Below, piece by piece: positions 45,483 to 56,119 of a stretch of 64,000 nucleotides of DNA. The position numbers and the translations under genes are program-made. Within the stretch, counting starts at the first letter, position 1. Every line of letters begins with the position of its first letter. The notes beneath the pieces were generated by a model that had not been told where the DNA came from, made no database searches, and saw nothing but the letters and a program-made list of their open reading frames with translations. The stretch is from Craterostigma plantagineum (lineage: Eukaryota > Streptophyta > Magnoliopsida > Lamiales > Linderniaceae). The stretch is taken from the NCBI GenBank assembly GCA_027422505.1, contig JAPQWV010000751.1:1-64000 (forward strand), in the 5' to 3' direction.

Positions 45483-47935
45483 CTAAGAGGGTGGAGCGCT
45501 AGAACCGGCCGCAGAATTAGGGACCTCTGAAGTAGCCGACAACTCCTGCTGCTCTAACTCGGAGAGTTGAACCAGGAGGACCTCAGGCGAGACTTCCAAC
45601 AGAGCAGGAGAGCAGTGAGGCACCCAAGCAGACCAGAAGTTCAAATTTGGGGCTGCCTCTGGATCTCCCTTAAATGTTGGAGGAGCGCTCATAGCTTCCA
45701 TCGCTGCATCCAATGTAGAGGTGGTCTCACGTCCAGCAGCGAAATCTCCCAAGAAGTAATGCTGCATAAAGGGCGCGAAGTCTACTAGAGAAAGGGTGTC
45801 GCGCAGATAGTCCTCGTGCCAGCTCTGGCTCAGCTGGTTCAGGAACTTCATGCCCAGAGGGGAGCCCATGAGATGCTTCTGACAAAGCTGGACACCTTCC
45901 AACTTCCCCTTGAAATGACTACCCTCGAGCTTAGCGGCGAAAGTTTGCTCCAGCTCAACCTTCAAGGCCCTCTCCCTCTCGGCTAACAGTTCCTTAGCCC
46001 GTAGTTCAATGGGGGCTTGCTGATCATCTATGAGCCGGTGTAAGCGGGTTGTGAGCTCGACCTCCTTGGCAGCAAGTGTAGCTGCGCTCTCCACCTCTAG
46101 TTGACGTGACCTCTCCGAAGCTAAGTCCCTCACGCGAGCCTCGCGCTCGCTCTTCTCCTTTTCAAGCTCTAGCTTTAATTGTGCGACCTCAAGGTCCCGC
46201 TCCTTGATCTTTTCAAGTGCATGACTCTCAGGGGAGGCAGGATCACCAGACGCCAAACGGGAAGTCGCGGATAAGAGAGTAGGCAGCAGAAAGGACAGCT
46301 GACAATACCAAGCACGAGTCAACAACAGAAATCAGCACAAGGAAGGTAACGGCGGAAAGTACCTTAGCCCAATGATGGGCAGCGAGCTCGACAGCAGAGG
46401 CGTCGGACTGATGGCGAAGCGCCTTTTGTTGTTCAAGTGGCACAATGGCCTGGATGAACTTCACCTTATCCTCAGGACTCAAAGAGTCGTAGCTGTCCGG
46501 CAGACCCAGCATCATCCTCCCATCAGCCTGCTGATTAACACCCCATTCGGAGCTCTGATGGACGAAAGGAGTGAACTCTGAGACGTCGGGCGAAGGAGGG
46601 GCTGTCTCCACACGTGGCCTTTTCCCCTTGGCCACAGCAGTCTTCTTCTTCTTCTTCCGAGAAGGCGCAGGCGAGGCATACTTTCTGACAGCGTCACCCT
46701 TAGAGTCCGATATCACCACATCTGCATCTCGCATGTTTGCTCTAGGAGGAGTGGCGCGGGGAGACGAGGACCTGATGGTAGATTTCCCACCCATCTCCGA
46801 ACCTGACTGGTCAGGTTCACCATGGCCTGAGGAGGGAGGAGGTTCGAGGGGAACGTCAGAGTCCTCTTGCTTGACAGGTAGTGCTCTGAAGCATCCCTCC
46901 AAGAAAATGACATACCTGCAAAAGACATACCAAGTCAGGAGGCAGACTGAAGAAAGAGGTCAAGAAGCAGGGGGAAACCTGCTTACCCTCAGGTTCGAAA
47001 GGTAGAGGCCGCGAGGAGAGGCTGAAGTGATGAAGTAGGCCGGGATAGGTCACCAACTCAACCATATCGAACTTCTTTGTAGAAGCCCGGAAATTCAAAA
47101 GACGGAGAGCTGCTTCATTCTCTTCAGAGCATTCCGGTTGGACCCCAGGAAGTCGTTGGGGCACCTGATGGACCCAGTGGCGATGGGGGAAGTCCCAATC
47201 ACACTTGGTAGTGGTTACAAAGAAATAGAAGGGGTGCCACTCCTTGTCTTTATGGGAGCCCCTGCTGAGGAAGTGTACGAGACCGCGCGGATTCGCGCAC
47301 AGATAGAAAAAGGGCGGAGTAGACTTGAGTTGAGACTGGGAAATGACAAGCTCCACAGAAGGCCTCCCGCCAGCAGCGGTGACCAAGACATAGAAAGCTA
47401 CCAACTGACGGATAGAAGAGGGACTGAACTAATTCAAAGGTACGCGATAAACCTGCGACACTGCCGCTAGAAAAGGGTGAACTGAAAAGCGTAGACCAGC
47501 CCTCACATGGCTCTCCCAGAAGGCGAGGGACGGAGAAGGTGGGAAGTTGGCACGTTGACTGGGATTGGGGATGAAGAGGTGAAAATCAGAGCTGTGAAAG
47601 CCCTCTGGTACCAGCTTCTCTAAACGTCAATAGGTCGACTTGGACGCGCCGAACATCTTCCAGTCGTCCCCAGCGCTATCTCCGACAGCACCTCGCGAAC
47701 GAGTTCGGCGGGATGTGGACGAGTCAGGGGCTGGTGGTGCTGGCGGCGGAGCAGCAGAGGAGGTATCGGTGGGAGTGTGAGAGGAAGAAGGTTGGGGAAA
47801 GTCGGATGCTGCCGCGTCTGACGATGGGGTTTTCCGCTTTGAGCCCCTCTTGGCGGCAGCACCCGGTGCGGCGGAGGACGCGGAGACGTCCGGCGATGTC
47901 GAACGAGTATCTTCGGAGATGATGTTATCAGACAT
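45483..47935 (-). pseudogene. Antisense gene of the Tat element: 'putative gypsy type transposon' (PF04195-like) plus coiled coil, three exons
   Basis: It runs against gag-pol, from an ATG at 47935 (MSDNIISEDTRST) to a stop at 45483. Exon A, 47935-46987, has a Pro/Ser-rich start and a region like the plant PF04195 family (LAFWESHVRAGLRFSVHPFL, YFFVTTTKCDWDFPHRHW). Its donor GAGG|GTAAGC and acceptor TTTTGCAG give a ~71-bp intron. Exon B, about 46915-46363, has a basic PSRKKKKKTAVAKGKRPR stretch that could be a nuclear signal. A second intron (AAG|GTACTT to TTGTCAG) leads to exon C, 46298-45483, a Glu/Lys-rich coiled coil with a conserved C-terminal part. Two in-frame stops in exon A (TGA near 47630, TAG near 47430) and a phase mismatch at intron 1 damage it. 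Function unknown. Confidence 0.75.
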
Positions 47936-48396
47936 GTCTTCGACGCGCAAAGGAGGAAACGGGGAAAACTAAGGACGAATCGTCGGAAATACAGTAAATA
48001 AGGGCAGAGGAGATCGAAATAATACCTGGAAAGGTCGCGGATGGAGGAGAAATCGAGACTCCGACGATTAAGGGGCGCTGTGCGATTTGGGGCAGGACGA
48101 TGGCGAAACCCTAGAATGACGATTGGAATTTCGTTGTTTTTGGCTAAGTATGAGGAGCAGTTTCAAAAAGGGGGGAAAAGGTGAAGGAAGCCGCCTCAAA
48201 AAATTCAAAAAGCAGAAATGACGGACAGGGACACGTGTCACCCCATGGACGCTGTCTTCTCCTGCAAATAGCACATGACCTGTCCAATCGGCATAAATGC
48301 AGTGCAGGCCGGCTAAGGAGTCCAGAGTTACTAAAAGGGAGGAATGCTCTTTCAGGAGTACTCCGAACTGTAATACTTGGCATATTACACTTCAGA
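47936..48396 (-). promoter_or_regulatory. Upstream region of the antisense gene, inside the Tat 3' end
   Basis: This 460 bp between the antisense ATG and the polypurine tract should hold the antisense promoter and leader. I see no canonical TATA box close to the ATG. The location is inferred from the gene direction. Confidence 0.35.
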
Positions 48397-48410
48397 GTAG
48401 GGGGACTGGA
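48397..48410 (+). other. Polypurine tract of the Tat element
   Basis: AGTAGGGGGACTGGA ends directly at the 3' LTR start TGATAGGGG. Confidence 0.8.
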
Positions 48411-49106
48411 TGATAGGGGTAACATTTAGCCCAGCATTCCTCCTAACCGTACCACCTGGAGATAGTGATTTGGCAGACATATTGGCAGGTGAGGCGAGCC
48501 CCTGGGTATCTGGGACTATGTACGGAAAAGGTAAAGGGGTGTTGAGGGGGAAATAGTTTAGGCGGGAAATATTGGATCTGGCCGACCAGGGGACACGTGG
48601 GCCTTCGTGAATGGTCGACAGGGTGAGTAAGAAGGAGGTGCGCCACTCTGACATCCGTACGCCTGCAATGCTGTGTCTCCTATGAGGTACCAAACGTCAC
48701 CATCACGTGGTCCCGCAGGACTGCCAGCTGGGACGAAAAAGGAGAGATGGACGTATGTGAATAAGGAAGGATCACAGAGAGAGAAAAAGACAAGGGATTC
48801 AACACAAAACACTTAGCAAAATACTGTATTCATCTTCTTCACTCTTTATAACGCCATGAATAGACTGTAATGAGTGGGGTGAGCTCGAGGGTGTATTTCC
48901 GACTGTGACTAGTGGATATTATTTCCGGCGGCCCGTGGACGTAGGACACCTGTCCGAACCACGTACATCTGCGTCTCTGTCACTTCTTCTTTTCGTAGCA
49001 CCTAAATATAAATCTAAAAGACACTAAACACGCAAGTCCTAGCCCGTTTCACCCATCACCACTTTTCCCGGACAAAATACTGTTGATCGGGGTCGTACCC
49101 GCATCA
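48411..49106 (+). repeat. 3' LTR of the Tat element
   Basis: 696 bp, TGAT...ATCA. Differences from the 5' LTR include GAGGCGCGCC/GAGGTGCGCC, CTTTCTAAC/CTTTATAAC and TCGTATCC/TCGTACCC. It is followed by the ATATG target duplication. Confidence 0.92.
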
Positions 49107-49111
49107 ATATG

Positions 49112-49330
49112 TATATTGTAAGGAATGGATGTGGAAATTAGTAGAGGGTCAAAATCGTCCATGGTCTCACGGAATGGTACCACAAATATCTATACATTGG
49201 TACTACAAACATACGTATATTGATACTATAAGTTTGGGTAAGGGTGTGTAAATTAATAGAGGGGGCAAAATCGTCCATGAGGTACTACAAACATACGTAT
49301 ATTGGTATTACAATAATAGAGGGGCAAAAG
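49112..49330. repeat. GTACCA-rich repeat block (right part)
   Basis: Same units as 37256-37902 (GGTACCACAAATATCTATAC, TACTACAAACATACGTATAT), plus two GGGCAAAATCGTCCATG stretches. It is the other side of the repeat that the Tat element entered. Confidence 0.75.
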
Positions 49331-49874
49331 CGTCCATGGAAAGTTATGTGTAAGATTGTTTTGATTTAGAGAATTTGCTAATAAATAATATGGAATGAGG
49401 AGTTACGTGTAAAAAATAGGGGAAGGGGAATTTAATTGAAGTTGCCCCCTTATTATGGTCATTTTCCGGAAATAGTTAATAACATGGCCACGGTAATGAT
49501 TATATATGTCGGAAATAGAAACTCATCATCTCAGGATAATACCATATGCGTGTTCTAAGGAATAAATAATCTTTTATCGGAACTAAGCTTTTTAATTTGT
49601 AGGCTTTCCGATTTGTAACGACTATTTTTAGTTTTCTACAACTAAAGTATCGCCTCCAAATCTTGCAGTTGTAGGCAACAAAGAACACCTTAAATTAATA
49701 CATTTCTTGGACGTGTCTGCTATCATAATATATAATAATTTTCTTATACTTTTTTATGTATTTTCTAAGTCATTTTTTTCCAAAAGTGAAATCAAAGAAA
49801 ATAGGGTTTTCGCATACGGACCTCTATAACTTACAATTCAAGAATATGCTTAATTATTCTTGAAATAGCCCATT
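49331..49874. other. AT-rich DNA between repeat block and foldback element
   Basis: No gene or clear repeat is supportable here. Confidence 0.6.
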
Positions 49875-50248
49875 GTACCCGGTTGAGATCACCTATTTGT
49901 ATTCCACTCCATATTCCAAAGAACGAAAATCGTTACACCTCCCCCCGTCAAGTGTTAAAACACCCGTAAACATCATTACACATATGAATTTCATTACAAC
50001 AAGTGTTTAAACAAAAAAAAACTCATTATTACGCATTTTTATGATATGGTGTGGAAAAAATAAGTATTATATATTAAAATAGAAACATACGTAATAATGA
50101 GTTTTTTTTTGTTTAAACACTTGTTGTAATGAAATTCATAGGTATGTTTACGGGTGTTTTAACACTTGACGGGGGAGGTGTAACGATTTTTGTTCGTTGG
50201 AATACGGAGTGGAATACAAATAGTGGAATAGGTGATCTCAACCGGTAC
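49875..50248. mobile_element. 374-bp foldback element (MITE-like) with ~150-bp inverted arms
   Basis: The left arm from 49875 (GTACCCGGTTGAGATCACC) is mirrored by the right arm ending at 50248 (GGTGATCTCAACCGGTAC). Long near-perfect blocks pair, including ACACTTGACGGGGG with CCCCGTCAAGTGT and GTTTAAACACTTGTTGTAAT with its complement. The loop is about 60 bp and AT-rich. It has no coding capacity. Confidence 0.85.
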
Positions 50249-51857
50249 ACTATATGGAAAGAATATATACAACTCTTACCTTATTCTTAATTAAACCTTG
50301 ACCCAATAGCCCATTTCAATACCATAGTCTCCGACGTCATCATCCCAAGAAAAAAAAAAGCATCTTTCTTTATCTTAAATCGCAACTTGTCCAAGAAATC
50401 CACACGCACACAGCCGCATTTAATACCAACAACCTCAAAAACCATGGGGTGGGGAGGATGGGTTTTGATGGTATTAGCTTTAGTTGGGTTTAAATAATGA
50501 TGAGTACGAGTTTTTTTGATGTTTGGTTTATGGGATTAAGTAATGATGTCTAATATGTTTGGTAGATGGGTTGCGACAGTATTAGGTTTAATTAAATTAA
50601 GTTACAATTTTAACCTTGTTTTAAAGCTTTTCTTTTATCAATCTTGGTCGAGTGTCTTTTTTATCACCGTCTGCACCAATTTCTTAATCACAGCATATGA
50701 ACAAAAGCTTTGAACATCCAACATAAAAATCAATACATGAGTCAATCATCAAATAAAAAAGCTTGATTTTGAATAGCAATTTATAACCCATATCAATATA
50801 ATGAATTAATCATTTCACACAACAAAGATCAAAGTGTTCGAATGAGCTGGTTGTTGCGTGAATCTGTGGGGTATGAACAGTTAAATTGATTTGTTGTGGC
50901 ATAGATCTGCGATGGATGAGGGATTAGAACAATGATGTGCAAGTTACTGCACAAGAGTTGTAACTTGATTTAATCGTTGCTTTAGTCTTTAGGCGAAATT
51001 GGGATTGGAGAATCCTAAGACACATGATGATTTCTCGTCTGTGACTGAAATTCATGGCCGGACATTTGGAGTTTGTTGGAGTGACTGAAATTCATGGTCA
51101 CAAACATTCTGATGATTTCTCGTCTTTGTTGCATTGGCTGCAAGAGCAAGGATGAAGATGGATAGGAGAGAGGTAACGATGATGATGTAATGGAAAAGGT
51201 AAAAATTAACTTTGAAATAAGGGATATATTTGACAAAATTAGTGGTATTAGATAAAGGTAGGGTACCAGGCTGCTTTAGATAATACTATATTGTGGGTAT
51301 TGACGGGTTATTAAATAGTTCTCACCTTTAAATAAACCCTCAAACCAAACATAACATTTATTAATACAAACCCTCCTAAATCCCCCTAATACCCCCAACC
51401 AAACGTACCCTGGGTATACTTTTGTTGTCCGTGTGCCACACAAATATCCTACTTTATCCACACTCAAACACATTCTTTATATGAGTTTGTTTGACACACC
51501 CTACATGTGTGCATCAAAATCGAAGATAGTGGGTGGTTTTTGTTTTAATTTTAGTTTTAATATTTAGTTAAAAAAAGTAATATACTAAAAAAAGAAATAG
51601 CAGTTATTTTCTAGGCTAAGAAAACCATTTTACACCCTACACCTACGTTATCCAATGTTTTAATTTTAATTAATATTTTTTAAATGTAAAAAATCCACCC
51701 ACAAAATCAATTTTGATTTTACATTTTGTATCCCCTCTCCCCACTATATAATAGTATAGATAAAGAGCAACCCTTTGATGAGACTCCATATCCATCATCA
51801 AACACTTCACAAATTCAATAAAAAAGCCAGTTAATAAAAAAGGGAAAAGATAAAGCA
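50249..51857. other. Intergenic DNA upstream of the WIP-like gene
   Basis: No gene is supportable. The stretch 50445-51430 may be a decayed MITE: it starts with GGGGAGGATGGGTTTTGATGG-like text and ends CCCCCAACCAAACGTACC, and a GTTTGGTTTATGGG motif near 50523 is partly mirrored by CTCAAACCAAACATAAC near 51339. The ends do not match well enough to call. Confidence 0.45.
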
Positions 51858-52168
51858 ATGAGTTCAAGCAGTAGAGCTTGGTTTGTAGCAGAGCAGCAAG
51901 TGTTTTTGCAGTCGAAGCACTAAAAGTTCAAGGATTTTGCAGATGGAACTACGCTTTAAGAGTGCTGCAAAATCACGCCAAGGCAAACGTAAGGTCGTAC
52001 GGCACACAAGCAAGGAAAATATCAAAACCTATCAGAACCCTCTTCTTCTTCTTCTTCTTCTTCTTCTTCTTCTTCTTCTTCTCGACTGTTATTAAGGTTC
52101 AGAGAGAAGATAGTAAGTTGAAGGAATCTGAGGAGTCGCTTAGGAAAGTTATGTTCTTGAGTTATTGG
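51858..52168 (+). pseudogene. Wound-induced WIP/DUF3774-type protein gene, frame-broken and cut at its 3' end
   Basis: The ATG at 51858 starts MSSSSRAWFVA, the normal start of this small plant family. The frame then shifts by two extra bases near 51893, after which the body is well conserved (SVFAVEALKVQGFCRWNYAL, HAKANVRSYGTQARK, SEESLRKVMFLSYWGP). Native members are about 80-110 residues, single-exon, and end soon after WGP. Here the last codons run straight into the 5' LTR of the retroelement at about 52169, so the stop is lost. A TTC run at 52038-52083 replaces the usual Ser-rich linker with Phe codons in the downstream frame. Family members respond to wounding; the molecular role is poorly known. 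Confidence 0.65.
52038..52083 (+). repeat. TTC microsatellite in the WIP-like gene
   Basis: About 15 TTC units. They read as Ser in the frame of the ATG and as Phe in the conserved downstream frame. Confidence 0.9.
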
Positions 52169-52528
52169 GGTCCTAGAAAAATAATAAAAAAGATCAAAAA
52201 ATTAAAGTGGCTGCCAAGCAGCCGCAAGCTTACAAGGAAGTCAAATACATATCGTATAATTAGCTGTAATAAGATCACGCGTGATATGAGTTGCGATTCT
52301 TGTTGACTAACGAGTTTTGCTAGTAGACAAACTTGTACTTGCAGTCTAGTAATATAAATATGCAATATGTAAGTGTATGTGTGAGGGGGAAAAAAAGAGA
52401 AGGCACGAGCTGAGAGAAAGTGTGCCATGTATTACAGATAAAAGGAAAAAAGAGTTTTGTTCCATCATTTCTCCTCATTCCTTCTTGAGCGAATATCAAA
52501 AAAGAGATCCACACATAATAAAATAACA
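52169..52528 (+). repeat. 5' LTR (left-truncated) of the chimeric retroelement
   Basis: Matches 57292-57663 with small differences and ends AAAATAACA, 3 bp before the primer-binding site at 52532-52542. The first bases of the LTR are replaced by the WIP gene. Confidence 0.75.
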
Positions 52529-52531
52529 AAA

Positions 52532-52542
52532 TGGTATCAGAG
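52532..52542 (+). other. Primer-binding site (initiator Met tRNA type)
   Basis: TGGTATCAGAG, the standard Copia primer site, lies just after the 5' LTR. Confidence 0.8.
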
Positions 52543-52679
52543 TCGATTGTGTCAATGGAGTCGATGGTGTGCTCAGAGCCGTTAGAGCGGACAGAGCCAA
52601 TGGTGCCGATGGTGTGGAGGTGGGTATTAGATGTCCACATGTTAGTCCCGCAGCTCACCGAGAGGGTGGAGTGTCGAAA

Positions 52680-53140
52680 TGAAAGCTTTGCTTGAAGAGC
52701 AAGGTTTATGGAAAATCGTCGAAGACGGACATACCTGACCCGATACGTTAGGGTATACAAGATGCAATCGAAGACTTGGCGAGCTTCCTTCACACAAAAT
52801 AATCTCGCGCTCCTCGTCATCTACTATGCTATAGAAAGTACCAGTAGTAGCAGAGAGATAGGCGATATGAGAAACGCAAAGGAAGCTTGGGAATTTTTGG
52901 AAAAGCGTACAAAGCTGATGCCCAAGTGGAGCGAGTTCTGTCGCAAAATATCTTGGGCGAACTTGAGACGACGAAAGAAGACGACGTTATCAAGTTTTCA
53001 AAGGACGAGGAGAAGACAGAAGACGACGGGGAATGGGAAGACGATGCCCTTGACGTGTTGATAAAGCGTGATAGTGATTACACCGAGGATCCAAAAAGCC
53101 GGTGGTGCAAAAGAAAAAAGTTGAGCCACCACTAAAACCC
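52680..53140 (+). pseudogene. Copia-type gag start (UBN2-like) in the chimeric retroelement
   Basis: MKALLEEQGLWKIVEDG at 52680 is a typical gag start; ALLVIYYAIESTSS and KEAWEFLEKAYKADAQVERV (about 52810-52945) follow in shifted frames, matching the UBN2 gag core. The continuation (LGELETTKEDDVIKFSKDEE) becomes acidic and no longer resembles gag. Stops and frameshifts are present. Confidence 0.6.
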
Positions 53141-53650
53141 GACGGTAAAAGAAGATGGCGAAGCATCAAAGATGACAAGTTGATGACGAGGAAGAGGATG
53201 AAAAATATCTGAAGGCCGAGGAGCCCGTGGAGGAAGAAAATAAAAAAGGAGCTCCAAACGAAGAAGAGCTCGGAAAAGAGGAGGCGTATGAAGAAACGCT
53301 GCCACGACAACCTCCTGAGAAAGTCGAGGAGATCGACGCGAAGACATCGAAAAATGCTGATGTAATGAAAAGTAGGGCAGATCACGCCATGCTCACGTCG
53401 TCAGAGAAGGATAAAGATAATGCCTACAAGCGAACGTAAAAGCTATAGAGACATACGAGACGGTGTCAAAAAAAGGCGATTATGCTAACAAAGAGACGAA
53501 GAGAAGCTGACATCCCAACAGGCTGAAGAAGCCGTGCAAAGAGAGAACCAGGAGCCCGACGTTAGAGAGATGGCCGGCAGAGCCATGACGGAGGCCCTGC
53601 GACAAGTTGTCGGCAAAGTCACGACAAGTTGTCGGCAAAGAAAAATTATG
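53141..53650 (+). other. Acidic low-complexity region of the chimeric retroelement
   Basis: Open stretches rich in Glu and Lys (EEPVEEENKKGAPNEEELGK) with no family I can name. They could be a captured chaperone linker or unrelated sequence. Confidence 0.35.
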
Positions 53651-54102
53651 TGAGAAAAGTAAGAAGGTGAAGGAATGGATCGTCGCGAGGAACACCTATT
53701 AAGATAGTATATTTAATTGTTATTTAATTAGTTTTAATTAATCAGTAGTTTGAATTTGAATTAGCTAGTAGATAGATTTATTAGGAATTTGACTAAGTTA
53801 ATAGTAGAGGGTTTGACTAAGTTAGTAGAGAGATTTATTAGGGAGGTTTTCTCGCGTAAAACGAGAGGAATCTCTAATATCACTTTCACGTCTAGGTTTT
53901 GGATATTTGAGGGCCGCACTCTTTGACTGTCGGATTATGAGGGCCGGAGTTCTTGGTTCTTGAACTCTCGGATTTAGCTATTAGGTCGTTTTATTTTACT
54001 GTTTCTCGTTCTTCGTTCTTTGTCATTAATAAAAGCGATTTAGTCCGAATTTTGGGTTCCACCGTATTAAATCTCTAACAAATTGGTCCGACCAGCCGCT
54101 CG

Positions 54103-55243
54103 ATGACCAATACTCGTTCTCAGATGGAAACTCGTGTGGAAGCGTTAGAAAAGACACTGGAGGAATTTCGCTCAAATTTTGAGCGCATCTCGAAACAACT
54201 TGAAACACTGACCGCCTTGGTGACCTCCCAACGCAGCCCCTCAACACCCCCGACCGGACCTACTGAATTTGCCCATGTTTGACGGTTCAGACCCGTTTGG
54301 ATGGATCACATGAGCCGAGCAATACTTCATCCTCAATTCAACTCCTTTATCTCAACGCGTAGCATGCACGATGGTTTGCATGGAAGGCGTAGCACAACCG
54401 TGGATTTGTTGGCTACTGGAAGACCAACGGGTAATCACGTGGGATACGTTGAAACAACAAATCATCAACGTTTTTGACGATCGACGTTTGGCAGCCCGGT
54501 CGCTCGTCTATCAAGTGGTCGCCAGACCGACTACATCAAGGAGTATTTTCATGACTTTATCATGGTCACCTCCTTATCTAAAATCCCTCGACATATGCAC
54601 CTTGATTTTTTCATCCTCGGCATGCACCCAACACTTTCGGTGGAACTAACTCCTCTCCAACCTTACTCGGTGGATCATGCGTTCCAACTAGCACGAGGCG
54701 TGGAATGGAAGCTTATGGCATCTCGGGATGGCGTTTACGCACGGATGGTCTCTCGTTCTGATGAACATAACCGTGTCCACGATCAATCAGGCTTTTAGGC
54801 ATCGCCGACTTTTACAAGTCGCAATAGTACGACAACATCGATCATTGCTGTTAATGGAGCAAGAAAAGATGAGATCATGGGAGGTCATTGTGAAGAGAAA
54901 GGATTAGTTCGTTATGATTCGTAGGTGGATCTAACGCAACCATCACATCAGCCAACAGATACTCGACCATTGCGCATCCGATTACGAGTTTCAAGATTTA
55001 AGGGCTAAAGGGCTTTGTTTCCGCTATCGGCTACCCTACGGGCGTGGTCATGTGTGCTCGAATAAAAAATTTCGAATGCTTATTGCAGGGAAGGACGAAG
55101 AGGAAGAAACGGAGAGTGATAAGACGAGTACGGCCGGATGCGAGTTTAACCTACTATCGTTGATTCCAAGACAACCATCATCGACGCCAGCAATTCCCAA
55201 ATTTCCGTCTTGAGGACAAGGCGGTTTTTCAAGGTGTGGATAA
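54103..55243 (+). pseudogene. Gypsy gag fused to a pol tail
   Basis: MTNTRSQMETRVEALEKTLE opens at 54103. The gag core follows (MFDGSDPFGWI, AEQYFILNSTPLSQRVACTM, MEGVAQPWICWLLEDQRVIT, DYIKEYFHDFIMVTSLSKIP), then a damaged zinc knuckle (GLCFRYRLPYGRGHVCSNKK; the first Cys pair is broken) at about 55011. The sequence then jumps to the last residues of pol (LRTRRFFKVWI frame / LEDKAVFQGVDNV) beside LTR B. Reverse transcriptase and integrase are absent. Confidence 0.75.
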
Positions 55244-55466
55244 TGTTAGGATATTATATTTCATATAATTATTATTTAATTAGTTTTAATTAATTAGTAG
55301 TTTGAATTTGAATTAGTGCAGAGAGTTATTAGAGGTTTGACTAAGTTAGTTGTAGAGATTTATTAGGGTGTTTGACCAAGTTAGTAGAGAGATTTATTAG
55401 GGAGGTTTTATCCTATAAAAGGAGATGAGTCTCTAATATCACTTTCACATCTAGGTTTTGGATATT

Positions 55467-55556
55467 TGAGGGCCGTAGTCTTTGACTATCGAATTAAGTG
55501 GGCCGTAGTCTTTGACTATCGAATTAAGTGGGCCGTAGTCTTTGACTATCGAATTA
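55467..55556 (+). repeat. 30-bp tandem repeat (three copies) in LTR B
   Basis: GGGCCGTAGTCTTTGACTAT followed by CGAATTAAGT repeats three times with an exact 30-bp period. LTRs A and C have one copy of a related segment. It reads as a 10-residue repeat (AVVFDYRIKW) by chance. Confidence 0.9.
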
Positions 55557-56119
55557 AATGGGGATTACAAACAGCAGTTGTGGAACTAACATTTGAGGAG
55601 TGGAGGCAACAACATCTAGTACACGTGCCATCACGAACCGCATCGTCGACTGATATTCAGACTCGGGCTGAGTCACAAACTGTTCCTTCCCAGACACTGT
55701 CCCAATTGATGGCTCAACAACAGCTTCAACCTTCTCAACAACTCACAGAAATAATCATCACAACAGCCCCTTCATCAACGACAAACGCTCCTCCAAGGGC
55801 TGCCCTTGGTTGCCATGGTGAAGGAAAAGCTCGCAGACATGCAAAGAACGTCGTGGTAAGTGTAGGAGCGTCAAGCAAGCGGAAAGATCAAGAGAACGTG
55901 TCGAAGAAAGAACATGTTGCTAAAAATTTTGAGAAGCACGCCGAGCAAAACAAGATAGATTCAAATAACTTTCTGTTGTGCAACGACCAAGAGATGTAGC
56001 AAGGAGGACGTTCTCATGCGAGCCGACCCATTTATAAGCTGCACGAGTTTCAAGATATGGGACCCTGGTGCCAATTTTTACCGCCTTGAGGACAAGGCAA
56101 TTTTTCAAGGGGTCGATAA
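55557..56119 (+). pseudogene. Fragment between LTR B and LTR C
   Basis: An open frame continues to 55999 with a Gln/Ser/Thr-rich part (QTLSQLMAQQQLQPSQQLTE) and a basic part (HGEGKARRHAKNVV). I do not recognise it. The last 60 bp give the gypsy pol tail YRLEDKAIFQGVDNV and lead into LTR C. Confidence 0.45.

Larger units (their letters stand above)
37908..49106 (+). mobile_element. Complete Tat-lineage Ty3/gypsy LTR retrotransposon
   Basis: The element is 11.2 kb, starts TGATAGGGG, ends CCGCATCA and is flanked by ATATG on both sides (37903-37907 and 49107-49111). Order: 5' LTR, PBS, gag, protease, RT, RNase H, second RNase H, integrase, a 50-bp tandem repeat, a gene on the opposite strand, polypurine tract, 3' LTR. 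Two RNase H domains and an antisense gene before the 3' LTR are features of the Tat lineage. The LTRs differ at about nine substitutions and one indel in 697 bp, so the insertion is fairly recent. Coding regions carry several frameshifts and a changed integrase catalytic residue. Confidence 0.93.

Noticed and set aside
50445..51430. Possible MITE with GTTTGGTT ends
   Set aside because: Partial inverted similarity only; ends and target duplication could not be defined.
55466..55560. Ten-residue protein repeat AVVFDYRIKW
   Set aside because: It is the chance translation of a 30-bp tandem repeat within an LTR.
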